Below are positions 1 through 12,145 of a DNA stretch of 60,000 bases, piece after piece. Position 1 is the first letter of the stretch; each line of letters starts with the position of its first letter. The position numbers and the translations under genes are program-made. Under the pieces are notes generated by a model, which saw only the letters and a list, made by a program, of their open reading frames with translations, did not search any database and was not told the origin of the DNA. This DNA is from Liolophura sinensis (taxonomy: Eukaryota > Mollusca > Polyplacophora > Chitonida > Chitonidae): assembly GCF_032854445.1 (NCBI RefSeq), contig NC_088295.1:27827385-27887384 (forward strand), given 5' to 3'.

Positions 1-829
1 CGACTTCGCACGATGTATAGGAAACGTCTCTGTTGGTACCGTACGTCAAATCAATATATAAAGGATCTCTTATACCAAATGACTTTAGGTTTAAAGACTA
101 AGAGCCCAAAATGCTCCAGGACGCGGAAATTTTATCTGCCCGACTTTACCGACTGTATATATATGATTCACTGTTCTCAACATATTAATAACCGGAAACA
201 CGATGTCGTGTCACTTGTACCCCACGCTCATATAGTTAAAAGGCAAAGCAGTGTTCAGGTGACGTTAACGGAAATAGCTGCCGTCTTGGGTTATAGAAAT
301 AATTCGCGCCTTATTGGTTAAAATTGATAACATGACTTCTATTTTCACAGTGTGTGCGATTTTGCTTTCTTTGAACCGTGACACACCCATACATCAGTCT
401 TTGGCCCTCTGTTTTTTGTTCTGTATATCAACGAATTCCAAAATGTTTTACTCAATTCAGAAATCTCAATCTATGCCAATGATTCCAAATTGTAAAAGCA
501 AATACATATACTGTAAACGTGACCGTCAGTTCGTACAAGCAGGAGGATGTGCTATGAGCTATAAGTTGTGGTGTGACATTTGGCTCATGACAGTTATAAT
601 GTTAGCAAGTTTTCTTTCATAATTACTTCTGCCAACAAAAACAACCAGCTTGCTTTAGAAAGTCTTTGAAATCAAATGTAAGATTTGATTTATTAACAAG
701 ACAAATCAAGATATTTTGTAATGATTTTAACTCAGCTGACATATAAAAGCTTATACCTATTTATACCTCTTTTGGTCGATACAGGAGTATGTATGTGTAA
801 TGTGGCCTCCTACGGAAATTTAGATGTAG
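1..829. other. No supported gene
   Basis: Two unrelated frames of 102 codons are open here but lack splice sites, leader or recognisable motifs. AT-rich background. Confidence 0.5.
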
Positions 830-872
830 AGTCCGGGGGAAACCCACAAGCACTCGCAGATTGCTGGAAGTA
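830..872 (-). mobile_element. SINE core fragment
   Basis: TCCGGGGGAAACCCACAAGC followed by CGCAGATTGCTGG matches the central part of the main SINE family seen below. Head and tail are missing. Confidence 0.45.
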
Positions 873-1130
873 ACACTGCGCTAGATATTTTCTGTAGTAT
901 ATGTAAGCAGAGGTTTTGAGAGGGGGCGCTAAAGGCGATAATAGCACATACGGTGAACATTGTATTATTTGATTACCACAACATGTGCGGCGATTGTCTG
1001 ATCCAAATTAAACAGGATACAGTAAAATGTGCTAAGTTACATTTGATGAGGTGTAACAATTCCTGCACTAAAGTGAATGACGAGTCGGTTCAGCGTCTCC
1101 GCCTGTTATGCATGTACACCGTTTCAGTGG

Positions 1131-1385
1131 CCTAATGATTGGAACGTCTTCCTCGAAACCGGGAGGCCTAGGATCAAACCCAGTTCGAGTCATACCCAAT
1201 AATTTATAAATGGTACTTGTTGCTGCCTATCTTGGCGCTCAGCACTAAGAGAATAGATCAAGGAAACATGACCGGTTGGCCTAGTGTCAGTATAATGTGT
1301 CTGGGTGGGGTGTTATGTCTGGTGTCTTCGGCATGATACTTTAGTGGAGGTAGCACTTTGGTGTCATGGACTCACCCTTTCATAA
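1131..1385 (+). mobile_element. tRNA-derived SINE, second family
   Basis: The head resembles a tRNA (GTGGCCTAATGATTGG as A-box region, GTTCGAGTC as B box). The body contains CTTGGCGCTCAGCACTAAGAG, then GGTGTCTTCGGCATGATAC and a tail with GGTAGCACTTTGG. Related copies are at 7607, 42084, 48090 and 59160. Confidence 0.6.
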
Positions 1386-1949
1386 GAAAACATAGCGTAT
1401 GTACACACATTCCTAATGAATCCTCGTCTTCATATGATTGAAAATTTAAGTTCGACGTACAACTCCAGGCTCTTCATTTATTTGATTATTGATTAACGCC
1501 GTGCTGAACTTATCACTTTTACGAGAGCGGCCAGGTTTTTGGGTGAATGAAACTAGTGTGTCAGTGGTAAACCACCCATCACTGGCAAGTTACTGATTGA
1601 CTTTCCCACGCGTGAAGTACGTATACGCACACCATGATGGTGGCAGACAAGTGATCTTACACAAACATTAAACTGCGTAAACTGCCACTCATGGGACGTT
1701 GACCGGATATACTGTCATAAACGAACTGTGAGATCTGGGGAATCAACAATTTCTCTGCCCAAGGCCCGTTATGAATCCATATTATGTGTTTCCTAGCGAA
1801 TGGCAGGCAAACAACTTGCCCCCTCGACCTCGGTCAGTTTCCCACGGTCTGATATATACAATCCAGTCTACACTGACAGTCCAACGCACTCATTCCTGTA
1901 GCTAGGAAAAGTCGTCCGATTCTTAGACCTTATTATAGGCTAATGTATT

Positions 1950-2200
1950 TATCTATTTATTTGCTTGGTGGTTTACGCCGCATTCAAGAATATTTCACTT
2001 ATACAGCATTATGGTCAGGATGAAATCAGAAGAGTAGGTTAAAAAACCCGCTACCATACGCAGGTTGTTGCTAGACCTTCCCACGTAGGCATGAGAGGAG
2101 GCCAGCATGAGCTGGACTTGAACTATCAGCGACCACATAGGTGAGAGGCTCCTGGGTCATTACGCCGCGCTGGCGTACCACACGTAGGCCTCCAAGGCGA
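1950..2200 (-). mobile_element. Main-family SINE, near full length, diverged
   Basis: The tail is on the left (ATTTATTTGCTTGG, TTTACGCCGCATTCAAGAAT). The tRNA-like head is on the right (GAACTATCAGCGACC, then GTAGGCCTCC). The middle has lost about 15 bases and its GC-rich centre. Confidence 0.7.
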
Positions 2201-3454
2201 ATTGTATTCCTGTACAGATTATGCAAGTAGCTCATAAAACCATAAAGCTGATCTTCAGCTGAAATTATCTCTGTTAGTCAATCTGCTTTTAAATTGTCTG
2301 TGCGTTGAATTCATCAAATATTAACCGATAATTATCACGGTCAAAGTATACACGCTGTGATCAGCACGGGGGACAACTCTGGATGACTTTACACGTAGTT
2401 TACCTGGAATCGTTGTTGGCTTGTCAAACTCTCAATAGCCCAGTCTTGTTACAGTACACAGGCAGATATAAACAGATAATATATGTCAGTGAAAACCCCG
2501 AACGGTCCCATTCAAGTCAGGTCGACAGCGGCGGATTACATAAAGCTATTTCTGACTTAAGTAATCACTTGCATTCCACTTTTAAAGTGTACTTTTGGGC
2601 CCTGAAATTTCAATTTTGACCATGTTATGTGTCATGTGTCAACATGTCGACTTTAAGTACTAAAAATCAAACACTGTGGCAAGGTTTAATTTAAGTCAGA
2701 AATGGCTTTGTGGAATCGGCGCCAGAGCCCTGTTAAATCGAGTATCACTGTTGCCTCTAGTCTGACGGTTGTGACACGTACTCGACAGGATGTAGTGGTT
2801 TCCCCCAGGTTATATGTATTACACTAAACATAAACATGACCACGGTAGTAAAATTGAAACATTTCTTAGGGTGAAATAAATTTACCTGAATTTACTTATT
2901 TATTCGGGGTGATGTTGACACCGTGGTAAAGAATTTTCACCAATATGCAGACGGCCAGGAACTGGTTTATGGGTGGCGTAGCCGGAGGCTTCATGTATAG
3001 GTGACTTCTATACGAAATTCTAATGTCAAATGTGAGTAAGATGGGCTACATGTAGCAGATCGGGCATGAATAAATTACTCGTTCTAAAAAAGAACATTCG
3101 CGCAGGAATTTGCGTATTTCCATACAACGTTATAAGTACGTACGTGTATACAACGGGAAATATGCAAATTAAGTGACATGTGGATGCCATATTTGATATA
3201 TTTACTCCATCTTATACTGACATTTGACATAGGAGTTTCAGATACAGGTCACTCACACTGTGTTGCCGGTTCCGTCCATCCATAATCCTGACCACTTTCA
3301 TTTAGGTGAAAAATTATTGACCATCTGGCTATTTGCAAGAGAATAACCACATGTAGCTGATCTGTTAATCTGTTAAATTCGGATACAAACGGTTGTATAT
3401 GATGCTTTATGTCATATTATTTGCTTTAAGCGCTGTCGTATATCTGTTTTGGTC
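2201..3454. other. No supported feature
   Basis: Unique-looking AT-rich sequence; no open frame beyond chance length and no clear repeat. Confidence 0.5.
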
Positions 3455-3585
3455 TCCCAGCAATCTGCGGATGGTAGTGGGTTTCCCTGGGGCTCACTCC
3501 CACCATAATGCTGGGCGCCGTCGTATAAATGAAATATTCTTGAGTACGGCGTAAAACACGAATCAAACAAAATAAATAAATATAT
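3455..3585 (+). mobile_element. Main-family SINE, 5'-truncated
   Basis: It starts at CCAGCAATCTGCGGATGG and runs through the core CACCATAATGCTGGGCGCCG to AATAAATAAATA. The tRNA head is absent. It lies just upstream of the satellite array. Confidence 0.75.
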
Positions 3586-3729
3586 CTATTTTATATAAAG
3601 ACAAGATGGCAACGTGCAGGTTTCAGTCTACCAGACTCCAATTTCCACCAGCCTAGACTGCTGTGTTGTATAAACAAACTTGTTTCTCAGTTTTTGAATG
3701 TCATTTCTAACTGTAATTTTGCTTCACAC

Positions 3730-5125
3730 ATTCGCCACCAGACTTGGAATGTTACTTTCTGCAGCCACCAGCCTTGGAGCCTAACGGTAGCTTGACATTC
3801 TTGGAATGGCACTTTCTTTAGCAAATTGGGGAGGCCTCCGTGGCTCAGTTGTTAAGCGCGCTAGCGCAGCGTAATGACCCAGGAGCCTCTCACCAATGCG
3901 GTCGCTGTGAGTTCAAGTCCAGTTCACACTGGCTTCCTCTCCGGCCGTATGTGGGAAGGTCTTCCAGCAGCCTGCGGATGGTCGTGGGTTTCCCCCGAGC
4001 TCTGCCCGGCTCCTCCCACCATTATGATGGCCACCGTCGAATAGGTGAAATATTCTCGAGTACGGCGTGAAACACCAGTGAAATAAATAAATTCTGTAGC
4101 AATGTAGTTTAACAGTGATTGAGCTTGTTACCCTTGCCACCAGACGTGAAATGGTACTTTCTGCAGCGATATAGTGCAACGGTTTCTGCAGAAACACACT
4201 GGCCAACAATTGTTACTGACTTGGCTTGACACCTTTGTCACCAGACGTGGAATGGTACTTTCTGCAGCGATATAATGCAACGGTTTTTGCAGAAACACAC
4301 TGGCCAACACTTGTTACTGACTTAGCTTGACACCTTTGCCACCAGACGTGGAATGGTACTTTCTGCAGCGATATAGTGCAACGGTTTCTGCAGAAACACA
4401 CTGGCCAACACTTGTTACTGACTTAGCTTGTCATATTTGATGCCAGACGTGGAATGTTACTTTCTGCGGCAATATAGCCTAACGGTGATTCAGCGTGACA
4501 AACTTTGCACTAGGAGTGGAGTGTAACTTTCTGCACAAATATACCAGAACTTAACTTGACACAATTGCCTCTAGACTTGGACTGTTACTTTCTTTAGAAA
4601 TATACTTGTAATCTCACGATAGCTTAGCTTAAAACACTTGCCACCAGGCTTGGGATTTTACTTTCTACAGCAATACAGTCTAACGCTGACTTATTTTGAC
4701 ACACTTACCACCAAATTTGCAATGTTACTTTCTGCAGCAATATAGTCCAAAGGTGACTTAGCCTGACATATTTACCACCGGGTTTGCAGTGTTACTTTCC
4801 GCAGAAGTATCGTCTAACGGTGACTTAGCTTGCCAACAGCCTTTGGATGTTACTTTCTATAGCAATATAGTCTAACTGGAACTTAGCCTGACATATCTTG
4901 CCACCACACATGGAATGCTACTTTCTGTAGCAATATAGTCTAACGGTGACATAGCTTGAAACACTTGCTACCATATTTGAAATGTTACTTTAAACAGAAA
5001 TATTGTCTAACGATGAATCGAACTTAGCTGGACACATTTGCCACCAGACTTGATATGTTACTTTTGTTCAGAAATATGGTCTAACGGTGGCTTAGCTTGA
5101 GACAGTTAATTGCCACCAGCCTACG
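3730..5125 (+). repeat. Satellite array, 66-bp unit with a block of 102-bp units
   Basis: Basic unit of about 66-67 bp: GCCACCAGACTTGGAATGTT, ACTTTCTGCAGCAATATAGT, CTAACGGTGACTTAGCTTGA. At 4130-4440, three much more alike units of about 102 bp carry an extra segment (GGTTTCTGCAGAAACACACT, GGCCAACACTTGTTACTGAC). A SINE interrupts the array at 3832-4093. The repetitive frames give look-alike short ORFs that are not genes. Confidence 0.85.
3832..4093 (+). mobile_element. Main-family SINE, full length, inserted in a satellite array
   Basis: The head is tRNA-like (CCTCCGTGGCTCAGTTGTTA, with B box GTTCAAGTCC). It is followed by TGGCTTCCTCTCCGGCCGTA, the GGTTTCCCCCG core and the TGAAATAAATAAAT tail. 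Satellite sequence continues on both sides; imperfect flanks TTCTTTAGCAAAT and TTCTGTAGCAATG are the probable target duplication. Confidence 0.88.
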
Positions 5126-7606
5126 CAAAGTGAATATGGGTGAAGACTTGATCTAAACATACGTTTTTTACAACTCTTTAATCATGTGTCCTGGTATTTC
5201 TATATCAATGTATTGGAATTAGTGCTTTAATTAAAACGAATTTTTTCCTATCTTTGTCTGGAACAAAGTGTTCACCTATAACTGAACCACACTGTATATA
5301 TAGAATCTAGCCTTGCACCTGTTGTTAGAGCTATATTTATACGACACAGCAGAGACACTAATGGATTGCCTCAGACGTATATACAACGGTGCTTCCGTGG
5401 CTCTACTAGCGCCGTAAAACAAGGATAATCCATTCCATTATTAAGCTTGTTGAAACCTGATTTATTTATTTATTGATAGGAACCATGGTGGGTATAATGA
5501 TTAAGTCTACATATATAGGCTACTGGTGCACGAATGTGTTAAAAGCGTTAGACTTGAGTTATTCATATGTGGATTGATCTGACGTCACGTGTTTACGTAA
5601 CACCATGTATGATTCTCTCCAGGTGGAATCCATCTTCCGTGGTCTCCATGCTTCTCTCCATGCTGCCATGCTGCCATCTTAATTACATTATGTTACATTT
5701 CACACAAGACAGCCTGCTATGTAGATTTACTGGCTGCAATCTATGTTTTTCCAATGGACTTGTAAATTTAGACACCCACTGAGACTATAGTGCTCCAGGT
5801 TGACGTCTTTCAGTCTGTCAAACATTTAGCCAAGTAAAGCGGTTTTACATGGGCTCTGCTTAATTTCGTTAATCAAATATCTTTACAACGGCATTTCCAA
5901 AATAGCATTTTCATGGTTTTCAGCAGCATTCTGTGTTTGTACATTTGCTGCAGCTTATGGCGGACGTTCTGTACCAGATAAGCTCTTCTTGGTTTTTCTG
6001 CTAAGGCATAATGTTGTGAAAACAGCCATATATAGCTAATCTTTTGCATGGTGAAAACATAGTTATGCGTGGATATTGATAAAAGGTGGATGGAGGATAT
6101 GGCCCCAGGCATTTCATCAACTACATTCTCCTAATAAAGCTAAGTCTATGTAGGTAATTGTCCCACTGGTAGCTCGTGCAAATGCATGTATTTAACTGTA
6201 TAATTAGTTCTCTCTTCTTCGTTCACTTGTTGCAGCTTGTATGTTAGGAATGTCATCGTTTACCAAACATAACAGGCGCTCATACCAAAGCCAAAAGTAT
6301 ACAGAAACATTCAGCGGTCTAAGTTTCTGATACCGGGTTTCTCATGTTGTGGATGTATTTAATGTTGCGACATATTAACAACCCTACACTCTTCTTCAAA
6401 AATGAATCCATGTGACTTTCTAAATGAGTTTAAAATCAATCATTATTTATCATTCAAATGCAATTTATGTATATATGGTTGTCTAAAACAACCAAAACAA
6501 ATTGTACGTTTCATACTTCATCGTTGCCGTTCGTCGATGTTCATGCATATTCCGATGTATAAGACACAATGTATTCTCTGCATCGCAAATACTGTGCCAT
6601 GTGATTTAACCATGTCGAATAAGCAGCATGAAACGCCATTCCGTACTTTACACATACCTGTCCGGGTTTTGTTGTGAGAGAAATGCTGGTTGACCCATCA
6701 GCGCCTATGATAGCACCTTTCATACACTAAGCACCGACCTGTACCACATATAGAGTTTTCCAGTGTATAATTTCTGAGCAAAGTGTACGGTACAAACACG
6801 AAGATTAGTATGGATTCACGGCGGTTTTAGTGGTCAAAGCAAATATGTCCTGAGGCTGTAATACTATATTGAAGGGCAGATGGTGCTGCTCTGGTTTATG
6901 GTCAGATGTACCAAAGAGACCTTTCTCCGCGATATCTTGCCAGGCTGAGGTGATGACACCCGCCAGTAGAGAAACAACATGGTTTCAATCCACTAATGGC
7001 AAAGTCTTGAGGATGCTGCCTCCGCGGAAATTTATCATTTCCACATTTTTGAAAATGGGGTTTTGGGGGGGGGGGTAGCAGATTTACTTTCTTGGAAACA
7101 TAGTGCATGTCTTCATTTTTTGCAGCATTTAGTCCAAATAAAAACCATTAGATTTCACTGAGCTAAAGTCGGCTAGAGGCTTAGATTACATCGAGGAAAT
7201 TCCAAATTAGTCAAACTTACATAGAAAATATGCAAAATATATTTATAATAATTTTAGGGACAGAAGAGATTTTTGTAAATTGACAGAAAAGCTGAAGAAA
7301 ACTGATTTTCGTGGAAACACCAAGAAAAAGGGAATGTCTTAGCTTTGAACCCGCGGGCGCTCTTATCTGTTTTTCTCACCGTTGTGCGTGAATGCTAGAG
7401 AAAAGATGTTTCAAACAATATATATAAGTATAAGAAGAAATCTTGCTCGCTGTGGACTTTGCGCAAGAGGCCATATTGGTCATGCATATATAGGAAAGAC
7501 TATGAGCATGGAACAGGCCATTGTGTATGCTCGAAAAAGAAGCACTGTGTTTTATGTGTACTTGCCATCCACGTTGCTAATATAATGAATTGCTAACGTT
7601 ATATCT
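5126..7606. other. No supported gene
   Basis: Several open frames of 60-90 codons overlap on both strands without any domain, leader or convincing splice site. A run of G9 lies near 7068. Confidence 0.5.
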
Positions 7607-7740
7607 GTCCTGACCGCTTCGGTGGTCTAATGGTTATAGAGCATGATAGACTATAATGTGATGGGTGGGGTGTTAGTTCTGGTGTCTTCGGTATAACACA
7701 TGTGATGACAGAACTTTGGCGGAATGACGATGCCCTGCCA
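7607..7740 (+). mobile_element. Second-family SINE, partial
   Basis: GACCGCTTCGGTGGTCTAAT is a tRNA-like A-box region, joined directly to GATGGGTGGGGTGTTAGTTC and GGTGTCTTCGGTATAACA. The middle of the element is missing. Confidence 0.5.
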
Positions 7741-8589
7741 CAACAAGACACAGTATATGTATAAACCTGTTGAACATCAACACTCTTAAAGTATAACGTC
7801 TATTGGAAATGAAAGTCCGTTGTCTAATATATAATCTCTTTGGCAACAAATTTTAATTTTATGCGTTTTTGACGTGAGAAACTACTAGACTCAAAGATAG
7901 AAGACAAGCGAAAGCTGTACCTGTTTCAGGGTACCCATATTGTGACCCTGTGGTTAGGTCTGCGGTCCGTTAGCCAATTAGAAGACAGAATTCCGGGAAA
8001 TCCGCTTACGTCATCGATTTGGTTGTGCACAAACATTACAGTATATAGAAACAGGCAGTGAACAGTGAAATGTACTGAAGCCTATACAATATTACCCCCA
8101 GACACTAAAGAGGGACACACTATACATGTTTTTCAAGCGGGCATCGTGGCCCCCGAGTATTTGCATTTATACTGTGTTTAGTGTAAAAAAAATACCACAG
8201 TAAAATATCCTGAATACGATGTACAGAAACTGTAGAGTCAAACACATATCTCTCAGTGCGCAATATGGAATCTCAGATTGTATCGTGTCACAATCGGAGC
8301 AAACTTGCGGGGTTAAGAGCAGGTTATCAACTTCTCACACCTTTTCTCTTAAAAAAAATGTCATCTTGAAGGCTGACAAATTGTGCGGCCAAAAGCTGGA
8401 AGTGCACATGAGCAACATAATTCTACGCACGAGGAGAGCAAAAGTAAACGCTGGGTGAACATCAAAATTTGGCGATCAACAGAAAGGATACCATTTAAAC
8501 ATACATGTATGCTGTCTTAGTAGAGGCTGTGTATTTTAAATACATCTTCTCGCAGATTTGACCTCAATTGGACTACACCTTGCTATTGT

Positions 8590-8765
8590 TATTTTGTGGA
8601 TTGATGTTTTGCGCCGTACCCAAGAATACTTGACTTATACGACAGACAGAATTATGGTGCAGGCGCAAACCGGGAAGAACCCAGGAAAAAGCACGATTCC
8701 CCTTCAGGTTGCCGGCAGACATTCCCACTTACATCCGGGGAGAAAGCCAGCATGGTTAAATGAAT
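8590..8765 (-). mobile_element. Main-family SINE, partial
   Basis: It reads TTTTGCGCCGTACCCAAGAA through TTGCCGGCAGACATTCCCAC to GAAAGCCAGCATGG. The tRNA head is lost. Confidence 0.65.
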
Positions 8766-9420
8766 TCATGTGGCCATGCACCTGAACTTTCCGCCAACGC
8801 TTTGTAAGTAACAGTTACTGCCTGAGGTGGAGGTGTACAAGATAGATGCATGATCATTCTCTTTGTCACTTCTCCCACTGTTGCAAAACACAGCATGGAA
8901 TGGATGACACCGAAACTAAAGGCAGTAACTGACTTACACAATGGTTTCATTGTTTGTCAAAAGTCAATAGTTTTATAAAATCACCGTTTTAATGTTTGAA
9001 GGGGAATATTGCTAAATATCAAAAGATACCAAACTCAGTACAGATGTAACTCTTTAGTAGCATGCATATAGGCTTGTAAAACTATCTGAGAATAAATTTT
9101 TGACATGGCTTAGTGGGTTTGTAGAAGATGCTTATTCGCAAAATTGATGTGGTTTCATACGAAGCTCTCATTACGCTATTCTTTACACTTGAGCGTGTCT
9201 TTGGATAGGTATATAATGAATGTTTCATGGTGTGGAGCCAAGCACGGCCACTCGCTTTTTCTTAGTTTCACCATAAAAAATACAAGATCTATAACAAGTA
9301 AACACGAAATGATGAAGGTCGAAAACACAAATAGATTTCAAGTTCGCACACAGGCCGAAATTTAAAAAAATCAAATCTGCTTCCGGCTTCCATATTCCGC
9401 TGGGGAGATCAAATCAAGCA

Positions 9421-9553
9421 CATGCTGACTTCCTCTCCGGTTATATGTGGGAAGGCCTGGCAGCAACTTGGGGATGGTTGTGGGTTTCTCCCAGACTCAC
9501 ACCATAATGCTGGCTGCCGATGTAATATTCTTGAGTGTGGCGTAAACATCAGT
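9421..9553 (+). mobile_element. Main-family SINE, 5'-truncated
   Basis: It starts at TGCTGACTTCCTCTCCGG and ends TTGAGTGTGGCGTAAACATC; the core is shortened around the missing GTATAAGTGA. Confidence 0.65.
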
Positions 9554-9704
9554 CATACTGGGGAGAAGTTTAATGGGAGCAGCGCTTTGGTGCTCACAAT
9601 ATCAGAAGAGAGAACTTCTTTTCGAATAGCTCAGATGATAAAAAGCGGGATTCGGACAGAGAGATCCTATTTCAAACCTCTGTGAAACAAGGGGCAATTA
9701 AGTT

Positions 9705-10018
9705 ACTCCGTCACTTGAACAAACACGCGTCACTTGAACAGTCCTGTACACATCACCTGAACACCCAATACACATCACTTGACCACCTGGTACGCGTTAC
9801 TTGAACACCCTATACGCATCACTTGAACACCCGGTACACATCACTTGACCACCTGTACGCATCAGTTGAACACCCTGCACACATCACTTGAACACCCTGT
9901 ACACATTACTTGACCTCCTGGCCACTTGAACGCCCTGTACACATCATGTAAACACCCAGTACACGTCACTTGGACACCCGGTACACATCACTTGAACAAC
10001 CGGTACGCGTCACTTGTT
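9705..10018 (+). repeat. Minisatellite, about 22-bp unit
   Basis: Some 14 copies of CACTTGAACACCCGGTACAC plus AT, with substitutions and small deletions. Confidence 0.85.
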
Positions 10019-11096
10019 GAAGACCCGTTGTCCTGTAAATTCCTGAACTAAACCAGTGGATACGTACAACGAATGACTCGCAACAATCAATGAGGTCAGT
10101 GCGTAAATAATGGTATATCATACATTTCATGCAGGAAAGGAATCACGCAGGTACCACACAATAACAATATAAATAGACATGGAATGTGTAAAATTGATGT
10201 AATACGAAATCATGCATTAGAGCGAGATTTCCCTGTGATCAGATCGACCAGTGTTCACGTATCAGTCACGTCAATGCAAAGAAATTTCATGTTGAGAAGG
10301 TGGTTTTAGTCATTACGGTACAACAATTGTACCACACTGCTTTAATACAAACTTGTCTACTTTCATCTTGATTTCTCAAATAAAATAAAGGGTCAACTCA
10401 AGACGAAATAAATGGAGACATATATAGCCTACATACACTACTTTTCTTTACCATGGAGAGGATCAAAAGAAACTATCCATTTTAAATTCAGTCATGTTTT
10501 CATGTTGAATGACTTGATGAAGTGTCCATATTGAAATCTAAGCGTTAAATCTGACATTCGTGCACCACCCGTAGACCATGAATGGGCGCTCAAAGGTGAT
10601 CATAAACACACATATGTGTCTTTCTTTGGGGATATGAATTCCAATATGTTTATCAGTCTTAACGGGATAAATTCAATTTGCGCAAAATTCACGAAGTGGT
10701 GATACACACTGCCGTTTAAACATCTTTATAGTTTCCTTTGCACGACAGTGTATAGCCTTGTGTAAATCTCTGTTCTTTTACTCCAGGTGTTATAACTACA
10801 AATTATATCCCCACCCCCTTCCACATATCTTAGCCTGTCCGCAGGGGGTATTAATAAGCATGAAGAGTTGTCGTCGTGTCCACTTCCGTTCCGTGGTCTT
10901 CTACCACCAGTTTCGGTACGACGCCCTTGGGTATTTCCGGACGAACCTGTCAAGTTACTTTTGGTCATATTCAGAAGCCGTGACTTACCATTTACGGACG
11001 CGGTAAGTACCTCGCCGAACTTTGTAAGTGTCAGTTCAGGTCCTGTACACCTGATAAAGGCGTATCTGACCCTTTTCTTTATTGTTATACAAACAT
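10019..11096. other. No supported gene; possible old repeat
   Basis: The 158-codon minus-strand frame at 10726-11202 begins inside a SINE and has no recognisable domain, so it is treated as chance. 11005-11060 (CGAACTTTGTAAGTGTCAGT, TCCTGTACACCTG) resembles 8785-8845 and may be an old interspersed repeat. Confidence 0.45.
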
Positions 11097-11192
11097 ACAG
11101 TTTCCTCCCACTATCATGCTGGTCGACGTCGTGCAATTGAAATATTCTTGAAAACGACGTGAAACACCAATTCCAAGCAAATAAATAAATAG
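11097..11192 (+). mobile_element. Main-family SINE, tail half only
   Basis: CAGTTTCCTCCCACTATCAT through GAAATATTCTTGAAAACGAC to AAATAAATAAATAG. Confidence 0.65.
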
Positions 11193-11244
11193 ATCCAAAC
11201 ATGCATATTTTGACAATTCAGTATCACGTGCAGTGTGTTCCAAA

Positions 11245-11310
11245 GGAATGATTGGTTATGGCCTAACGCCACATTAGAAATATTTCCGCAATCTTGCGGC
11301 AATATTCCAA
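11245..11310 (+). repeat. Fragment of another molluscan interspersed repeat
   Basis: GGCCTAACGCCACATTAGAA followed by ATATTTCCGCAATCTTGCGG resembles the unit at 48100-48150 (TATAACGCCACGTCGACAAT). I know this type of sequence from gastropod repeats, but it is too short to classify. Confidence 0.4.
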
Positions 11311-11569
11311 AGACAAACGATTCATTTGAAGTTAAGAATGTTTAAAATCCTGAGATATAACTTCCGTTATAAAGTTTTTCATTTTAACATTTATATGGGG
11401 TCTGCGTATATTTCCCCTGTACATTTTCATGATATATGTACATTACGATCTGACTCATCATGTACATTAATATACCCGGTCCAAAAAGTTACTGCGCATT
11501 AAAAGTTTACACAGTTTTATAAACGTTTGAAAGAAAAATATATTAGAACTACATCCTACATTAATATTT

Positions 11570-11870
11570 GTCATCGGTGACTTAGTCATTGCAAATGGTC
11601 AATGCTGGCAGGATAATGCTCGTCACCATACGTCTCGGGGTGACAAGAGCATTTGTGAACGTTAACAGCTCTCATGTGGACCACTGACATGCAAATTCAA
11701 TTGGTTTAGCACCTATTGAGCACGTTTGGCGTTTGAGACGAAATGTATCGACGCTTGAGACGGCAGCGACATCAGCCCCAAAGCGCTGACGCAATCGTTA
11801 GACCTAACTAGGATCTGGACAGAGATTCCGCAAGCATTACTTGCTCGCCTTCAATGAGACGGACAAGCAT
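11570..11870 (+). pseudogene. Degenerate Tc1-like transposase fragment
   Basis: Translations in alternating frames give QDNARHHTSRG, then VTRAFVNVNSSHVDH, APIEHVWRLRRNV and LTRIWTEIPQALLARL. These are the second-Asp, Glu and C-terminal parts of a Tc1-type transposase, broken by frameshifts and stops. It is a different family from the 55-kb element, and no inverted repeats were found around it. Confidence 0.6.
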
Positions 11871-11943
11871 AGAACCAACTGACGTTCGTGGTGACACTGT
11901 TTTCTGACCCCTCATCGTTCAATGATCTTGAAAACACCTTGAA

Positions 11944-12049
<106 letters not shown>

Positions 12050-12080
12050 AGTATCACCTGTCGTGATGAAGAAAATTCGC

Positions 12081-12145
12081 CGATACCCAATTAGTTGATC
12101 TTTTAGATACCCAATTAGTTGATCTTTTAGATACCCAATTAGTTC
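12081..12145 (+). repeat. Three-copy tandem repeat, 24-bp unit
   Basis: GATACCCAATTAGTTGATCT plus TTTA, two full copies and a third that diverges after TTAGTT. Confidence 0.8.

Noticed and set aside
1135-1195. tRNA-like sequence
   Set aside because: Continuous with a second-family SINE body and lacks a paired acceptor stem.
3840-4070. Frames such as LLSALAQRNDPGASHQCG, also at 14025, 32244 and 59434
   Set aside because: Translation of the SINE head and core; no protein is expected.
4128-4401. Overlapping frames with repeated FCRNRCTISLQ
   Set aside because: They come from the 102-bp satellite units.
10726-11202. 158-codon minus-strand frame, one of the longest in the window
   Set aside because: Its first 30 or so codons are the reverse complement of a SINE tail and the rest shows no domain, leader or splice support.
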